A DNA stretch of 64,000 nt from Rhizobiales bacterium GAS188 (GCA_900104855.1 FNSS01000002.1:486454-550453), one strand, 5' to 3'; positions 7,987 through 16,296 are shown, counted from the stretch's first letter. The notes: generated from the letters alone by a model not told the origin. Made by a program: numbers and translations.

Positions 7987-8096
7987 ACATCCGACAGATT
8001 GATCCCCTCCGCACAGGCTTCCGCAACGATCGAGAGCTTCTCCTCAACCGACCAGCGGCGGCGGCGTTCAACCCCCGTCAAAACCTCCTGCAGCAT
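7987..8096 (-). pseudogene. IS66 tnpA N-terminal fragment
   Basis: The minus strand from the ATG at 8096 reads MLQEVLTGVERRRRWSVEEK and continues for about 37 residues to the IS6 end. This is the start of the IS66-family accessory protein TnpA. The rest is missing on the other side of the IS6 element, so the insertion was followed by a deletion. A short run of three diverged 12-bp repeats (ATGACGACGTAC type) follows at about 8108-8143. Confidence 0.65.
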
Positions 8097-8300
8097 TGGC
8101 TCACCTCGATGACGACGTACATGACGACGTCGATAACGACGTGAACTTACCCTCTTGCACCCGCGATCATAAGGCGGCTCAGATCGGCCGGTTACAAAGA
8201 GCGCGGGGCTTTTTGGTTAGGAAGCCCGTGGGCGGCACTGGAGCAAGAATTCAGGGCCTGCCATCCCGGGCCATCACAGGCCCAGGGGAGGGGACGCCCC

Positions 8301-8464
8301 ATGGAAGAGATCGCCTATGCCATCGGCCAAACGGCTTGCCTGGCCATGGGAAGCATTGTGGAGCATTGCCAAATGGACGGTGCCGTCCCGCTCCTGGGTT
8401 ATTTCATAGGGGGGCGGTGCTGGTATTGGGCGCGATCTGTTTGACGGTCGTTTTGAAATCCTAG
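8301..8464 (+). pseudogene. Small membrane protein broken in a G-run
   Basis: From the ATG at 8301 (MEEIAYAIGQTACLAMG) the frame runs to a G6 run at 8409-8414 and then stops early. Adding one G restores GGAVLVLGAICLTVV, a convincing membrane segment, followed by LKS and a stop at 8464. The 53-residue protein is thus interrupted by a one-base deletion in a homopolymer, either a real mutation, a phase-variable tract or a sequencing error. Confidence 0.55.
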
Positions 8465-8479
8465 GCCGCTCGCCTCCCT

Positions 8480-8615
8480 CAGTCGATCATGTCCGCCTTC
8501 CTGGCCTCGCGCACCACGGCGAGGGCAGGCGCGTCGGAAGAACCATTTCGGCACAGAGTGGGCCCCGCCGAGCGGGGGAATGCCCAGCGGGGCCCTGGCA
8601 ACGTCCCATTGAGGG
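8480..8615. repeat. Repeat block also present inverted at 47100-47225
   Basis: About 130 bases (GTCCGCCTTCCTGGCCTCGC, CACGGCGAGGGC, the hairpin at 8560-8595) match the complement of 47100-47225. On the minus strand the 8479 end would encode AVVREARKADMID before a stop, the same tail as at 4096. Confidence 0.65.
8560..8595. repeat. Perfect 9-bp GC hairpin
   Basis: GGGCCCCGC (8560-8568) and GCGGGGCCC (8587-8595) are perfectly complementary with an 18-base spacer that contains CGAGCGGGGGAA. The same hairpin occurs at 47115-47151. Confidence 0.6.
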
Positions 8616-8843
8616 GCAACGGACCGCAGCCGGGATCGTCGACACAAATTCCGTGCCGTCCATCGCGCATCGCCATGGTCGCTTTGTCGAGGTCATTAAG
8701 AAGAAGCCCCTTGCGTGATCTCGTCGTGTGGCTCGTGGCCGCCCTGCTGAGTTGGCGGCTTGGGCGTGTGCAGCACGGCGGCGGGAGGGAGTCGAGCGGG
8801 GGGGCCTTCACGAATCAGGCTTGGACATGGCAGAGAGGTAGCT

Positions 8844-9092
8844 ATGGTCCGCATTGAGATCTTCGATCGCGACGCGCTCAACTTGTTGCTGACCGTCTTT
8901 GACGGTGCGCTGAAGGAATTGCCGGCGCTGAGCGGTCGAGCGAGATCGCTGGCAATAGTCCAAATCAACCGCAATATCCTAGACGCCCTTAACGGCGGCG
9001 AGCGGGACCGCGAAAAGTTGAAGGACCTTGCGCTGAAGGGGATGGAAGATATGGGGGCAAATTGGCCGCGGCGTGCCCCCCTAATGCCGTGA
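8844..9092 (+). CDS. Small hypothetical protein (MVRIEIFDRDALN)
   Basis: An 82-residue protein with AGAGAGG a few bases before the ATG. It has a helical core, FDGALKELPALSGRARSLAI, and a conserved-looking ILDALNGGERDREKLK. I recognise the pattern only as a rhizobial hypothetical; no function is known to me. It has no signal peptide or membrane segment. A degenerate copy of the repeat terminator follows at 9139. Confidence 0.6.
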   Translation: MVRIEIFDRDALNLLLTVFDGALKELPALSGRARSLAIVQINRNILDALNGGERDREKLKDLALKGMEDMGANWPRRAPLMP

Positions 9093-9138
9093 CAGCCGCA
9101 AAGGTTCCTCGCTGGTTGGATTAGCTCGCTCCGCTCTG

Positions 9139-9166
9139 CGCCGCCTCGAAAGAGCGCGGGGCTTTT
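9139..9166 (+). terminator. Degenerate copy of the repeat terminator
   Basis: GCGCCGCCTCGAAAGAGCG then GGGGCTTTTT keeps the GAAA loop, right arm and T-run, but the left arm is altered. A further half copy, AAAGAGCGCGGGGCTTTTT, is at 8196-8214 with its left arm lost. Confidence 0.5.
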
Positions 9167-9245
9167 TCGTTGGGGGCCCGCTCGAAGGTCTGCTAAGCCC
9201 GGGGTCCTGGCCGCGCGGCTTGGGAATACTTAGGAGCACGATCGC

Positions 9246-10124
9246 TCAGCCTTTCTTATTTAAGATCAGAGCGTCGGAATTGGCAGGAGTGGTTTTACCA
9301 TTTGCGGTCGTAGATCCGGGTCCACCGCCAGTGAACCACTTTCCATCGTAATTGATCCTGCCCTGTCCGTTGACTTCCCAAGTGAATTGGGGAGCGGTTT
9401 TACCAGTGGCGTCAGGCTTGGGAGTGAAGGTGGCGATACAATGCATGGTGCCACCTCCGCCCGCCTCCACGTTAGGCACGTCCCCCGCATGGCCGTCACA
9501 CGCTACTATCGCAGGTACTCCATTCAAAGCGCCTTTGCCTTCAAAGTTCCAGTTGGTATAGTTGCCGGAAAGCTCCCCCTCGAACACCACCGAAGTGACC
9601 GACCATTCCCAAAATACCGCCCATACGCCCCAGGTATCGACCGGATTCGGCGGCTTCGGAACGTCAACAGATACCGTGTTAGAGGTTCCCAATACACGGT
9701 CGCTTGCGAGAGTGCAGGTGACAGAGAATTCCCCTCCAATAGATTTGTCGCTATCAGACACCTTGATGATGAGTTGACCCTTCTGAGGGGCTGCGGAGGT
9801 TCCGGTTATGTTGATCGGGGCGCCAGGCAAAGTCCGATCCTGCGTCAATTGCTTTTGAACGAGGCTGCAAGTCAGAGTTGGCACGCCGCTAAGGGTCTGA
9901 GCATAGAGATCGGATGGATATTTGACGGTGTAGTTCAAGGTGATAACTGGCAAGCCAGCTGAATCTCGGCTGGCTTTAGCATTTTCGATGGTGACTTTCG
10001 GGGGATCCGTGCCGGAGCTACCGAACAGTGAGCCGAACCATCCCATAGCTTCTGCTTGAGAAGTGGGATAAGCAATGGTCGCCGAGCTCACGAAGGCAAC
10101 GATGGCACCGAGCTTTGTTCTCAT
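9246..10124 (-). CDS. Secreted protein of unknown function
   Basis: A 292-residue protein with an N-terminal signal peptide (basic start, hydrophobic core AIVAFVSSATIAYP, likely cleavage after AEA). The mature part is rich in beta-strand-like sequence (PVITLNYTVKYPSDLY, INITGTSAAPQKGQLIIKV) with cysteines in TCSLV, TCTLAS, VACDGHAG and MHCIATF, which could form two disulfides. The C-terminal third has WEVNGQGRINYDGKWFTGG. I do not recognise the family. Base composition is lower in GC than its neighbours, so recent transfer is possible. Confidence 0.65.
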   Translation of the reverse strand: MRTKLGAIVAFVSSATIAYPTSQAEAMGWFGSLFGSSGTDPPKVTIENAKASRDSAGLPVITLNYTVKYPSDLYAQTLSGVPTLTCSLVQKQLTQDRTLPGAPINITGTSAAPQKGQLIIKVSDSDKSIGGEFSVTCTLASDRVLGTSNTVSVDVPKPPNPVDTWGVWAVFWEWSVTSVVFEGELSGNYTNWNFEGKGALNGVPAIVACDGHAGDVPNVEAGGGGTMHCIATFTPKPDATGKTAPQFTWEVNGQGRINYDGKWFTGGGPGSTTANGKTTPANSDALILNKKG

Positions 10125-10227
10125 GAACGCCTCCCCTGAAAGGCCGCAAATGCTAAAGAAGCGGCGGTAGCATCACACTAGCACGGGCGGAGCGCGATTG
10201 AAGAGCGGGACTGCGGGTTCGCGCGGG

Positions 10228-11065
10228 GGTTCTGGTGCAAATAGCCGGCACGAGCAAACGCTCCCTGCTGCGCCGTGCAGACTTCAGACCCCAAGCACTG
10301 CGTTCCAGACTGCAGGCGCGCCTCGGCCTTGAACGTCAAGACGTCCAAGTCCGAACTGTCCCTTACGGATGCGATGCATCAACTCAATGCCGGCGATCGT
10401 GATCGCCGCATTCGTGAACCCCTTGAGGCCGAGCATCACAGCAATGCGCAGCTTCACGCTCCGATGGTCTTGCTCAATCAGGTTGTTCAGGTACTTCGAC
10501 GAGCGCAGCTTCGTGTCCGCGGGCAGCAAGCCATCGGCTTTCAGATCGTGCACCGCACGGTGAGATGCAGCATAGCCGTCCAGCGTGATGGCTTGCGGCA
10601 CGTGCTGCTGGCCTTTGAGCGCTTTGCGAAAGAACGCCTTGGCGGCCGCGACATCGCGCTTGGCGCTCAGTCTGAAGTCGACCGTCTTCCCCGCCCCGTC
10701 AACGGCACGGTACAAGTAGCACCACTCGCCTCGGATCTTGACGTATGTCTCGTCGACTCGCCATGACCGGCCTACTGCCTGGGCAAACCGTCTCCAGTGC
10801 TTCTCGAACTCCGGTGCGAAGCGCTGCACCCAGCGCATGATGGTCGTATGCGCAATCGACAGGCCGCGCTCGGCCATCATCTCCACCAGGTCTCGCAAGC
10901 TCAGCTTGAGGCGAAGATACCAGCGCACGCACAGGATGATGACTTCGCGATCGAAGTGGCGACCCTCGAACAGCTTCTCCACGCTCTTCAGCTTGCCCAT
11001 TGCCGACCCTCAGCCAGTTCAACCGCCAGCATATCAGGTTGCATCGCCCCGTTTGCACCAGAGCC
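10228..11065 (-). mobile_element. IS6-family insertion sequence B
   Basis: Inverted repeats GGTTCTGGTGCAAA (10228-10241) and TTTGCACCAGAGCC (11052-11065), one mismatch in 14. The element is 838 bp and differs clearly from the IS6 element at 7171. Flanks CGCGCGGG and CACAAGAG show no target duplication. Its right end cuts into an IS630 transposase gene. Confidence 0.85.
10284..11000 (-). CDS. IS6-family transposase (IS B)
   Basis: A 238-residue transposase starting MGKLKSVEKLFEGRHF. Landmarks: CVRWYLRLKLSLRDLVEMM, catalytic DETYVKI, second Asp in AITLDGYAAS, and KYLNNLIEQDHRSVK with the catalytic Glu. The frame is intact over its full length. It shares family motifs with the IS6 transposase at 7227 but only moderate identity, so it arrived separately. 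Confidence 0.9.
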   Translation of the reverse strand: MGKLKSVEKLFEGRHFDREVIILCVRWYLRLKLSLRDLVEMMAERGLSIAHTTIMRWVQRFAPEFEKHWRRFAQAVGRSWRVDETYVKIRGEWCYLYRAVDGAGKTVDFRLSAKRDVAAAKAFFRKALKGQQHVPQAITLDGYAASHRAVHDLKADGLLPADTKLRSSKYLNNLIEQDHRSVKLRIAVMLGLKGFTNAAITIAGIELMHRIRKGQFGLGRLDVQGRGAPAVWNAVLGV

Positions 11066-11810
11066 CACAAGAGCCTGTCGCACGAGACGGTTCGCCGGCG
11101 GCTGGCTGAAAATGACCTGAAGCCTTGGCGCAAGGACATGTGGTGCATTCCCCGGGTCGATGGCGAATACGTCGCGCGCATGGAAGACGTGCTTGACCTT
11201 TATGCCGAAGCGCCAAATCCCGAGCGACCGGTCGCGTCTGCTTCGACGAAAGCCCGGTCCAACTCATCGGCGAGGTGCGCCAGCCGATCCCGGCCGAACC
11301 GGGCCAGCTCGAACGCTACGATTACGAATACCGCAACGGCACCGTCAATCTCTTCGTCGTCCTCGATGTGAACCGGCCTTGGCGAAAGGTCAAAGTCACC
11401 GAACGGCGCACCGCACAAGACTACGCCCAATGCATGCGCGAACTCGTCGACGTCCATTATCCCGATGCCGACTACATCAGAGTTGTGCAGGATAACTTGT
11501 CGACCCATTCGGCCGGCGCCCTGTACAAGGCCTTCCCACCCGCCGAAGCGCGGCGCATTTTGCGCCGCCTGGAGTTCCACTAACTCCCAAACATGCCAGC
11601 TGGCTCAACATGGTCGAGATCGAGATCGGCGTCTTGCGTGGCCAATGCCTGGATCGCAGAATCGATGACCCAAAACGGCTCCGCCGCGGAATCGCTGCTT
11701 GGGAACGACGCAGAAATGCCGAAGGCGCCCGCATCAAATGGATGTTCACAACCGACAAAGCACGCGCCAAAATGGGCCGCGCATATCCCGACACATCCAA
11801 AGAGTCATAA
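11066..11810 (+). pseudogene. IS630-family transposase remnant, two frameshifts
   Basis: Starting at the IS6 border, one frame gives SHETVRRRLAENDLKPWRKD; near 11230 the frame changes to give CFDESPVQLIGEVRQP; at about 11582 a lost base changes it again to give HASWLNMVEIEIGVLRGQCL and an end near 11810. These carry the three IS630 catalytic regions (FDES, VQDNLSTH, LNMVE). The N-terminal half was lost when the IS6 element arrived. Not functional. Confidence 0.8.
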
Positions 11811-11930
11811 TCACTGTGCAGAGGTACTAGGCTGGCGGGCCACCACCAGCCGAGAGGCGGCTCCAGGCCCTTGTGCGCCTTCGCTATCGTCGCTTTGCCC
11901 TCATTTCGCGACAGCGCTATGATTCCGCTT

Positions 11931-12194
11931 ATGGCCACCATGACCTACTATGTCGTGCTTCCATTCGTGCGCTCCGAAGAGGGCGAGCTTGTCGCCGAAG
12001 AGGGCATGGAAGCACCGACTAGCCGCGCGGCCATGAATCGTGCGGCTGCGCTCGCGAAATCCAAGGCCGGCGCCATCGCCTTGTCACGGTCCGGTGATCC
12101 GGCGCTCGGCGAATTCGAAGATGCTGTGATCCTGGGCCGCTTATGGCGACACGGCCCACCGATCTCGCTGGCTTCACGAGTGTTTGAACAGTGA
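11931..12194 (+). CDS. Small hypothetical protein (MTYYVVLPFVRSEEG)
   Basis: The start at 11931 (MATMTYYVVLPFVRSEEG) is preferred to the longer frame from 11871. About 87 residues: a strand-rich first part, then a basic helix (AAMNRAAALAKSKAGAIAL) and SRSGDPALGEFEDAVIL. Similar proteins are common in Bradyrhizobium and relatives and have no known role. A deleted copy is at 2604. It is the plus-strand member of the duplicated small-gene module. Confidence 0.65.
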   Translation: MATMTYYVVLPFVRSEEGELVAEEGMEAPTSRAAMNRAAALAKSKAGAIALSRSGDPALGEFEDAVILGRLWRHGPPISLASRVFEQ

Positions 12195-12316
12195 CGCGCA
12201 AAGGAGGTGCATGCGACAATGCCGCAGGTCGATGAAATCGAGGCGCTTAGGCGGGCCAAGTGAAATTGTGAGCGGGATGGGTGGATTTGGGATGCCAGCG
12301 TTTTTATGGCTCTCAA

Positions 12317-12341
12317 GCCCGGCTTGCCCAACAAGCCGGGC
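12317..12341. repeat. 10-bp perfect hairpin
   Basis: GCCCGGCTTG, loop CCCAA, CAAGCCGGGC. It lies in the gap between the convergent genes ending at 12194 and 12460, which suits a bidirectional transcription barrier, but there is no T-run on either side. Confidence 0.5.
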
Positions 12342-12459
12342 CCTCGACCGGATGGCCCCGCGCTCGATATCTCGCCCGCGCCCGCTTGGAGCTTCTGAAA
12401 GAACAAGGCAAGCGGGGACGATGACCTAAGGGCCAGAAGCGCCCCGCCGACCGCCAAGC

Positions 12460-12654
12460 CTAATTCAAATACGTGGGGCGCTCTTGCGAATTAAGCGCGC
12501 CTTTCCGGATAGCTGACCATTTCACCCTGTCTGCTAGATCGTGCCAGCGCTCGGCCATGGCGATCAGGAGTGCCTTATCACGCACGTCGTCGGTCTTGTT
12601 TGCCAGCCTTATGCATTGCGCTGCGCACTCGCGATATTCGTTCGCCTTGTCCAT
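12460..12654 (-). CDS. Small stress-type protein, MDKANEY family, copy 2
   Basis: 64 residues (MDKANEYRECAAQCIRLANK), a close paralogue of the protein at 2784-2978. The core DKALLIAMAERW is identical and the C-terminal SQERPTY is shared. The EcfG-type promoter at 12681-12705 is again 27 bases upstream. Most differences between the copies lie in residues 9-18 and 40-55. Soluble, helical, function unknown. Confidence 0.75.
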   Translation of the reverse strand: MDKANEYRECAAQCIRLANKTDDVRDKALLIAMAERWHDLADRVKWSAIRKGALNSQERPTYLN

Positions 12655-12913
12655 GATTGACCCTCACAGTTGGCGGGCCAAACGCGCGAATCCAGAAAAG
12701 GTTCCCATCGCGAATCCTGGTGCCTTCAATGGCTCTCAACGCTCGATTGATGGCGCGCAAGCGCAAGACCTTTTCGCGGCTCGGCCTCATGGCTATCGAC
12801 CGTTCGAAAACGTGTTTCCAGGCAGTGAGCTCGTGCTCAGACATCTCCTTATAGGTGTCGAGGTATGGGTTCTTCACAAACGTTCTCAGCGCCCCGACAA
12901 CGTCTGGGGTCAT
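12578..12913 (-). CDS. Small hypothetical protein (MTPDVVGAL family), copy 2
   Basis: The start at 12913 (MTPDVVGALRTFVKNPYLDT) matches copy 1; an upstream extension to 12985 is not shared with copy 1. 111 residues, similar to 2902-3237 from end to end, including the basic tail that overlaps the next gene. Function unknown. Confidence 0.6.
   Translation of the reverse strand: MTPDVVGALRTFVKNPYLDTYKEMSEHELTAWKHVFERSIAMRPSREKVLRLRAINRALRAIEGTRIRDGNLFWIRAFGPPTVRVNHGQGERISRVRSAMHKAGKQDRRRA
12681..12705 (-). promoter_or_regulatory. EcfG-type stress promoter for the 12654 gene
   Basis: Minus-strand GGAAC (12705-12701), 16 bases, CGTT (12684-12681). Same position and spacing as at 3005-3029, although the spacer sequences differ. 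Confidence 0.65.
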
Positions 12914-13062
12914 GGCAACCTCCCGAGTATCTCCGCACAAACACCGCCAGCATGAGAGGCGGAATGGTGCACGGGGTAACCCCACGGCCCTTTTCGCAAT
13001 AACTCGGATGGTGGTCGATTTGTTCCTACATCAGCCCCCCACGCTGCCGGGCTCGCGCTCAG

Positions 13063-13326
13063 CTAGGCCGGCGCGTCCCTCGCGGCCACATGCTGTCTCA
13101 GCTCCTCTAGCAGCTCCGGCAATTTCACCACCTGCGCCGCCAAGCGCCGGGCATCCTCGCGAGACAGCCGTTTCATTGAGCTGCGCCGGCCGGGCTCCTC
13201 CTCGAAATAGACGAGCGCCAAAGCTGTGTTGGTGGCATCGATGACGGCGAAGCTCTCGTCATGCTCGACGGCTTCCAGGGGCGATGGAAGGGCTTGCGGG
13301 GCCGGACATGTTCCCATTCTGTTCAC
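13063..13326 (-). CDS. Small hypothetical protein (VEHDESFAV family), copy 2
   Basis: 87 residues. From VEHDESFAVIDATN onward it is nearly the same as 3379-3627 (EPGRRSSMKRLSREDARRLA, LPELLEELRQH). The N-terminal 18 residues differ from copy 1, so one or both starts may be wrong. It heads the minus-strand part of the duplicated module. Confidence 0.65.
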   Translation of the reverse strand: MNRMGTCPAPQALPSPLEAVEHDESFAVIDATNTALALVYFEEEPGRRSSMKRLSREDARRLAAQVVKLPELLEELRQHVAARDAPA

Positions 13327-13373
13327 ATGCCGGGGTGGGGTCTCAAGAGACCCGTTTCCCGCCGATTAAGCCC

Positions 13374-13490
13374 CCGATAACCAGTTGGGCGCATATTGAT
13401 TCTGCGCGGTGCCATCGATCCCAACCGCCGCGCGTCTGAAGGGCGAGCGGCATGACGAGATGCCGCTCGTGCCTTCGCCCCCTCAATCGA
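13374..13490. repeat. Dispersed intergenic repeat, copy C
   Basis: Near-identical to copy A (3676) and similar to copy B (4987). It keeps AAGCCCCCGATAACC at its left end, which A lacks and B has, so A probably lost a few bases. Confidence 0.7.
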
Positions 13491-13664
13491 TCAGGTCCGC
13501 GTTTCCTCGATTCTTTGACCAGTTTCTTGCGCCGACGCGACCGACGGGGTAGTTGGGGCAGCTGGTCGATTGCGGTCATTCCTCTGCGCACGCCTGTCGA
13601 GCCACTGATAGATGAAGCTAGCCGCCGAAATCACCAAGGCCGCCAGGGCAATGTAAATCGGCAC
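13491..13664 (-). CDS. Small single-pass membrane protein
   Basis: From a GTG at 13664 the frame reads VPIYIALAALVISAASFIYQ, a membrane segment at the very N-terminus, followed by a basic WLDRRAQRNDRNR and a polar tail rich in Ala/Thr/Pro. About 57 residues. The longer frame to 13874 does not look like protein and no clear ribosome site is visible, so the start is uncertain. Function unknown. Confidence 0.4.
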   Translation of the reverse strand: MPIYIALAALVISAASFIYQWLDRRAQRNDRNRPAAPTTPSVASAQETGQRIEETRT

Positions 13665-13815
13665 CCAATCTCGTTGGGGGGCATGGAAACGCTGCTGACT
13701 ATCTGTGCCACGGCATGCGTTGTGACCGCCAGGATCATTAGCCCTGACAAGATGAACCGAAACGTGGGCAATCACCGGATAACAGGTCCAACCGCCGCAG
13801 TGATATCTGGGGCCG

Positions 13816-14053
13816 ATGCCTTGGTCCCGCAAGCTCTCGGAGCCGATCACCCTCAAGGATGGCCGCGTCCTCAAGTCGCTCGACGAGGCTCGCGCCTTGT
13901 TGCTGGCGCTTCCCGAGCGGCGCCAAATGACGCCCTATTGGCAGTATGCCGCCCGAGTTGCTGTTGAAGGCCGCGACCCGAAGCAGCAAGGACGCGACGC
14001 TGGACGCATGGGCGCAGCTTCGCAGGGCGCTTGTGGCGGAGGGATTGCTTTAA
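13816..14053 (+). pseudogene. Small hypothetical gene broken by one extra C
   Basis: The protein begins MPWSRKLSEPITLKDGRVLK and resembles a common short rhizobial protein up to YWQYAA. At 13951-13954 (GCCGCCCGAG) removing one C restores ELLLKAATRSSKDATLDAW and an end QLRRALVAEGLL with a stop at 14053, the normal end for this family. As it stands the frame runs on to 14103 with an unrelated tail. Confidence 0.65.
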
Positions 14054-14099
14054 AAGACCCGCACATCGGTAACGGCACGTTCCTTGCTGGGAGAGCGCC

Positions 14100-14300
14100 A
14101 TGAGCGCCAAGCGAGCACTTCTGGAAGACATGATGACGTGCCCTACATGTCATGGCACGGGACAATTTTTTCACGGCACCGACCTATTGATCGCGAAAAA
14201 GGGCAGCCACGAGCCTGTAACCTGCCCTGAGTGCGCGGGGGTTGGCTTCGTCAAGAGCCCACCTGTGTCCTCCGCCGCCAAACCGCTAAATGGAGATTGA
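14100..14300 (+). CDS. Small DnaJ-type zinc-finger protein
   Basis: 66 residues with CPTCHGTG and CPECAGVG, the CxxCxGxG repeats that bind zinc in the central domain of DnaJ. Stand-alone proteins of this type are common in alphaproteobacteria; their partner is unknown. The start ATG at 14100 follows GGGAGAGCGCC. It begins 47 bases after the frameshifted gene at 13816 and may share its transcript. Confidence 0.65.
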   Translation: MSAKRALLEDMMTCPTCHGTGQFFHGTDLLIAKKGSHEPVTCPECAGVGFVKSPPVSSAAKPLNGD

Positions 14301-14426
14301 CTCTTAACCTCTCGTTACGGCCCAGTCTCGGCCAACCTCTCCCGACGTAACTTGACCAAGGGCCAGCAGGCTGGAAGCGCGAGTATGAGGGCGTGGGGCC
14401 TCGTCGAGGAACGTGAGCACCTCTTA

Positions 14427-14720
14427 CTAACTGTTGGGTTTCGCCCCGCGTTTCGCCGCACGAAACTTTAGAACATCTGGAAGAACGTGCACGTTTAGAT
14501 ATTTGACCATCGCAGCCTCACAGCGCGCATCGCAGTGCTTCAGAGGATTGCGAGCTAAGCATTCCTGGACCACGCCGGCTGCGATGACATCTGCGGAACT
14601 AATTCCGTCATCCAAGTCCCGAATTGCCTGTCCTTCGCAGCTTATGAAGGCTTCGGTAGCAGTCGCTGGCCTCGGCAGAAGGGTTGCTATCAGCAAAGCG
14701 ACAACAAGGAGAGTGCGCAT
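14427..14720 (-). CDS. Small secreted (periplasmic) protein
   Basis: 97 residues with a signal peptide (LLVVALLIATLLPRPATATE, cleavage probably after ATA). The mature part has four cysteines (SCEGQ, ECLAR, HCDARCEAA) that could form two disulfides. AACAAGGAGAG precedes the start on the minus strand. I do not recognise the family. Confidence 0.55.
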   Translation of the reverse strand: MRTLLVVALLIATLLPRPATATEAFISCEGQAIRDLDDGISSADVIAAGVVQECLARNPLKHCDARCEAAMVKYLNVHVLPDVLKFRAAKRGAKPNS

Positions 14721-15595
14721 GCGATATTCCGGAGCGGCGGCCTATGCCGTCCCCCCGTGGTATCCTTTGCCGTTGCCCGTCGGAAGCGGCGATCCTTGCT
14801 CATGTTTCACGTCATTCGCTCCCCGGTTTGGTTGGCACCGCACCACTGAGGCTAGCGGAACGCCGGGGTGCTGTCCTTGGAACCCCAGATCGCACGATCT
14901 GGACGTCCAATGGAACGGGTGTCGTGCGCTTGCTCTCGGGATCGTCCCCTCCTCCATCCCACACATGATCGGCGATCACGGTGCCCACGTCAGTCTCGGC
15001 CTCCACACCATTCTTGATTTCCGATCGCCGCATCACGCCGACCTTGCGGGCTCGTTGTGCGGCGTCAGGCCGCCAAGCGATTCGCAATGCTGTCTTTTAC
15101 GGGAGCAGAGGCCGGCGATCGAGGCGCATCATGGTCCGTAACGGCCACTATACCACCAATGGCCGAGGTCGACCAGCAAGTTTTGGCGGAGCGCCGGAAC
15201 TCATGCGCGCCGATTACTTCGCGGAATTTTCCGCGATCTTTGCGTGAAGCCTGGCGTGGCTCAGGAAGCTCGACTCCGCCCTCCCGGCTAAAACCCTGGC
15301 CGCCCGCACCGAGTCGGCCGTCCTGGGCCACCGGAATGGCTTGGCGAGGCCGTTGCGCCCGATACCTAGGCTCGGCGCGGCCTGGCCAGCGCCTGGCGGC
15401 GGCGAGGTCGCGCGGATAAGGCATCCGCCATGACGCCCTCGACAACGCGCCCCTGGCGATCGACGCGCTCCAACACCAGGGCCAACCGCGAGCGACCGGA
15501 GGCGCGAGGCCCGGCGAGCTGCCGGCGCCGATCGCCTCGCCATGCTGCCGACCGGCAAGTGCATGACGCGGCCAATGTGGTCATTCCGGTAGTCT
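14721..15595. other. Long gap with decayed sequence
   Basis: Many short frames, none of which I can tie to a family. The plus strand between 15250 and 15570 has protein-like stretches in changing frames (AWLRKLDSALPAKTLAARTE), which suggests a gene scrap, but I cannot name it. Confidence 0.4.
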
Positions 15596-15599
15596 TTGA

Positions 15600-15755
15600 G
15601 GCTTTGTCACCAATGGAGATCGAACCACGCGTCTTGATCGCCGTGATCTCATCAAGGGGCTGATGGCTCTCGCGCCGAGCACCGTCGCTGGCCGCGTCTG
15701 GGCCGCGCCGCAGACCGATGCGCGCCTGCTCGTGGTTTTCCTGCGCGGCGCCTAA
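15600..15755 (+). pseudogene. DUF1501-type protein N-terminal fragment
   Basis: The frame reads RRDLIKGLMALAPSTVAGRV then ARLLVVFLRGA and a stop. This matches the twin-arginine start and first beta strand of DUF1501 proteins, where a conserved LRGALDGL would follow. There is no start codon in frame and only about 45 residues are left. A scrap of a lost gene. Confidence 0.5.
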
Positions 15756-15759
15756 ACTC

Positions 15760-16105
15760 GCCGGCCTCCTTTTCGGCGCGTAGCCTGATCTTGCCGATCG
15801 CGCTGGCGCAGCCGTGCGCGTTTTTGCCGGAGCTACGAAAGAACCGTGCTAGGTCGAGCCCCCAACCGCCAACGCCTCATCTCCCGCGGTTTCCTCCCTG
15901 GGAGGTTTGCTGATGCCGGCCGCAAAAGCAGCCGCGTCGTTTGCGAACGGCCGGCAACAGCAAACCTTCACCAAAGCGGTCCTACGCCGCGGATACCAAG
16001 CGCCTGTTTTGAAACATACACGAGAGCACGTGTGTGAAGCTTCGGAATCTACTATGCTGGACGAGGTCGCAGAGTTGCTCGCAGCGGGGCAAAATCACTG
16101 TCGCT
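15760..16105. other. Intergenic gap, nothing recognised
   Basis: Short frames only. GGTTTCCTCCCTGGGAGG near 15890 resembles a stretch near the IS91-element end, but the similarity is too short to call. Confidence 0.4.
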
Positions 16106-16110
16106 GCTTG

Positions 16111-16296
16111 TTACAGGAAAGACGAGTACCCGAGCATCGGAAGCAACCGGTTCACGATCGACCCCAAACAGATCAGCACGACGAGGAGTTTGAGAAGTTG
16201 CGCTAGCCGCGCATCCGGACAATATTTGTCGATGACCCAAAACAAGATGGCGCCGACGACGATGGTTATTAGGATTCCGATTACGAGCGTGAGCAC
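16111..16296 (-). CDS. Small two-pass membrane protein (Thivi_2564-like)
   Basis: 61 residues: LTLVIGILITIVVGAILFWV, a short loop with DKYCPDARLAQ, then LLKLLVVLICLGSIV. The two-helix layout with a charged loop fits the Thivi_2564-type family of tiny inner-membrane proteins, whose role is unknown. The frame is intact and strongly hydrophobic, unlike the scraps on either side. Confidence 0.6.
   Translation of the reverse strand: MLTLVIGILITIVVGAILFWVIDKYCPDARLAQLLKLLVVLICLGSIVNRLLPMLGYSSFL

Noticed and set aside
8108..8143. Short tandem repeats as a possible CRISPR or iteron array
   Set aside because: Only three diverged 12-bp units without spacers; no cas or rep genes nearby.
15880..15910. 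Possible third IS91 end (GGTTTCCTCCCTGGGAGG)
   Set aside because: Similarity to the element covers only about 20 bases with mismatches.
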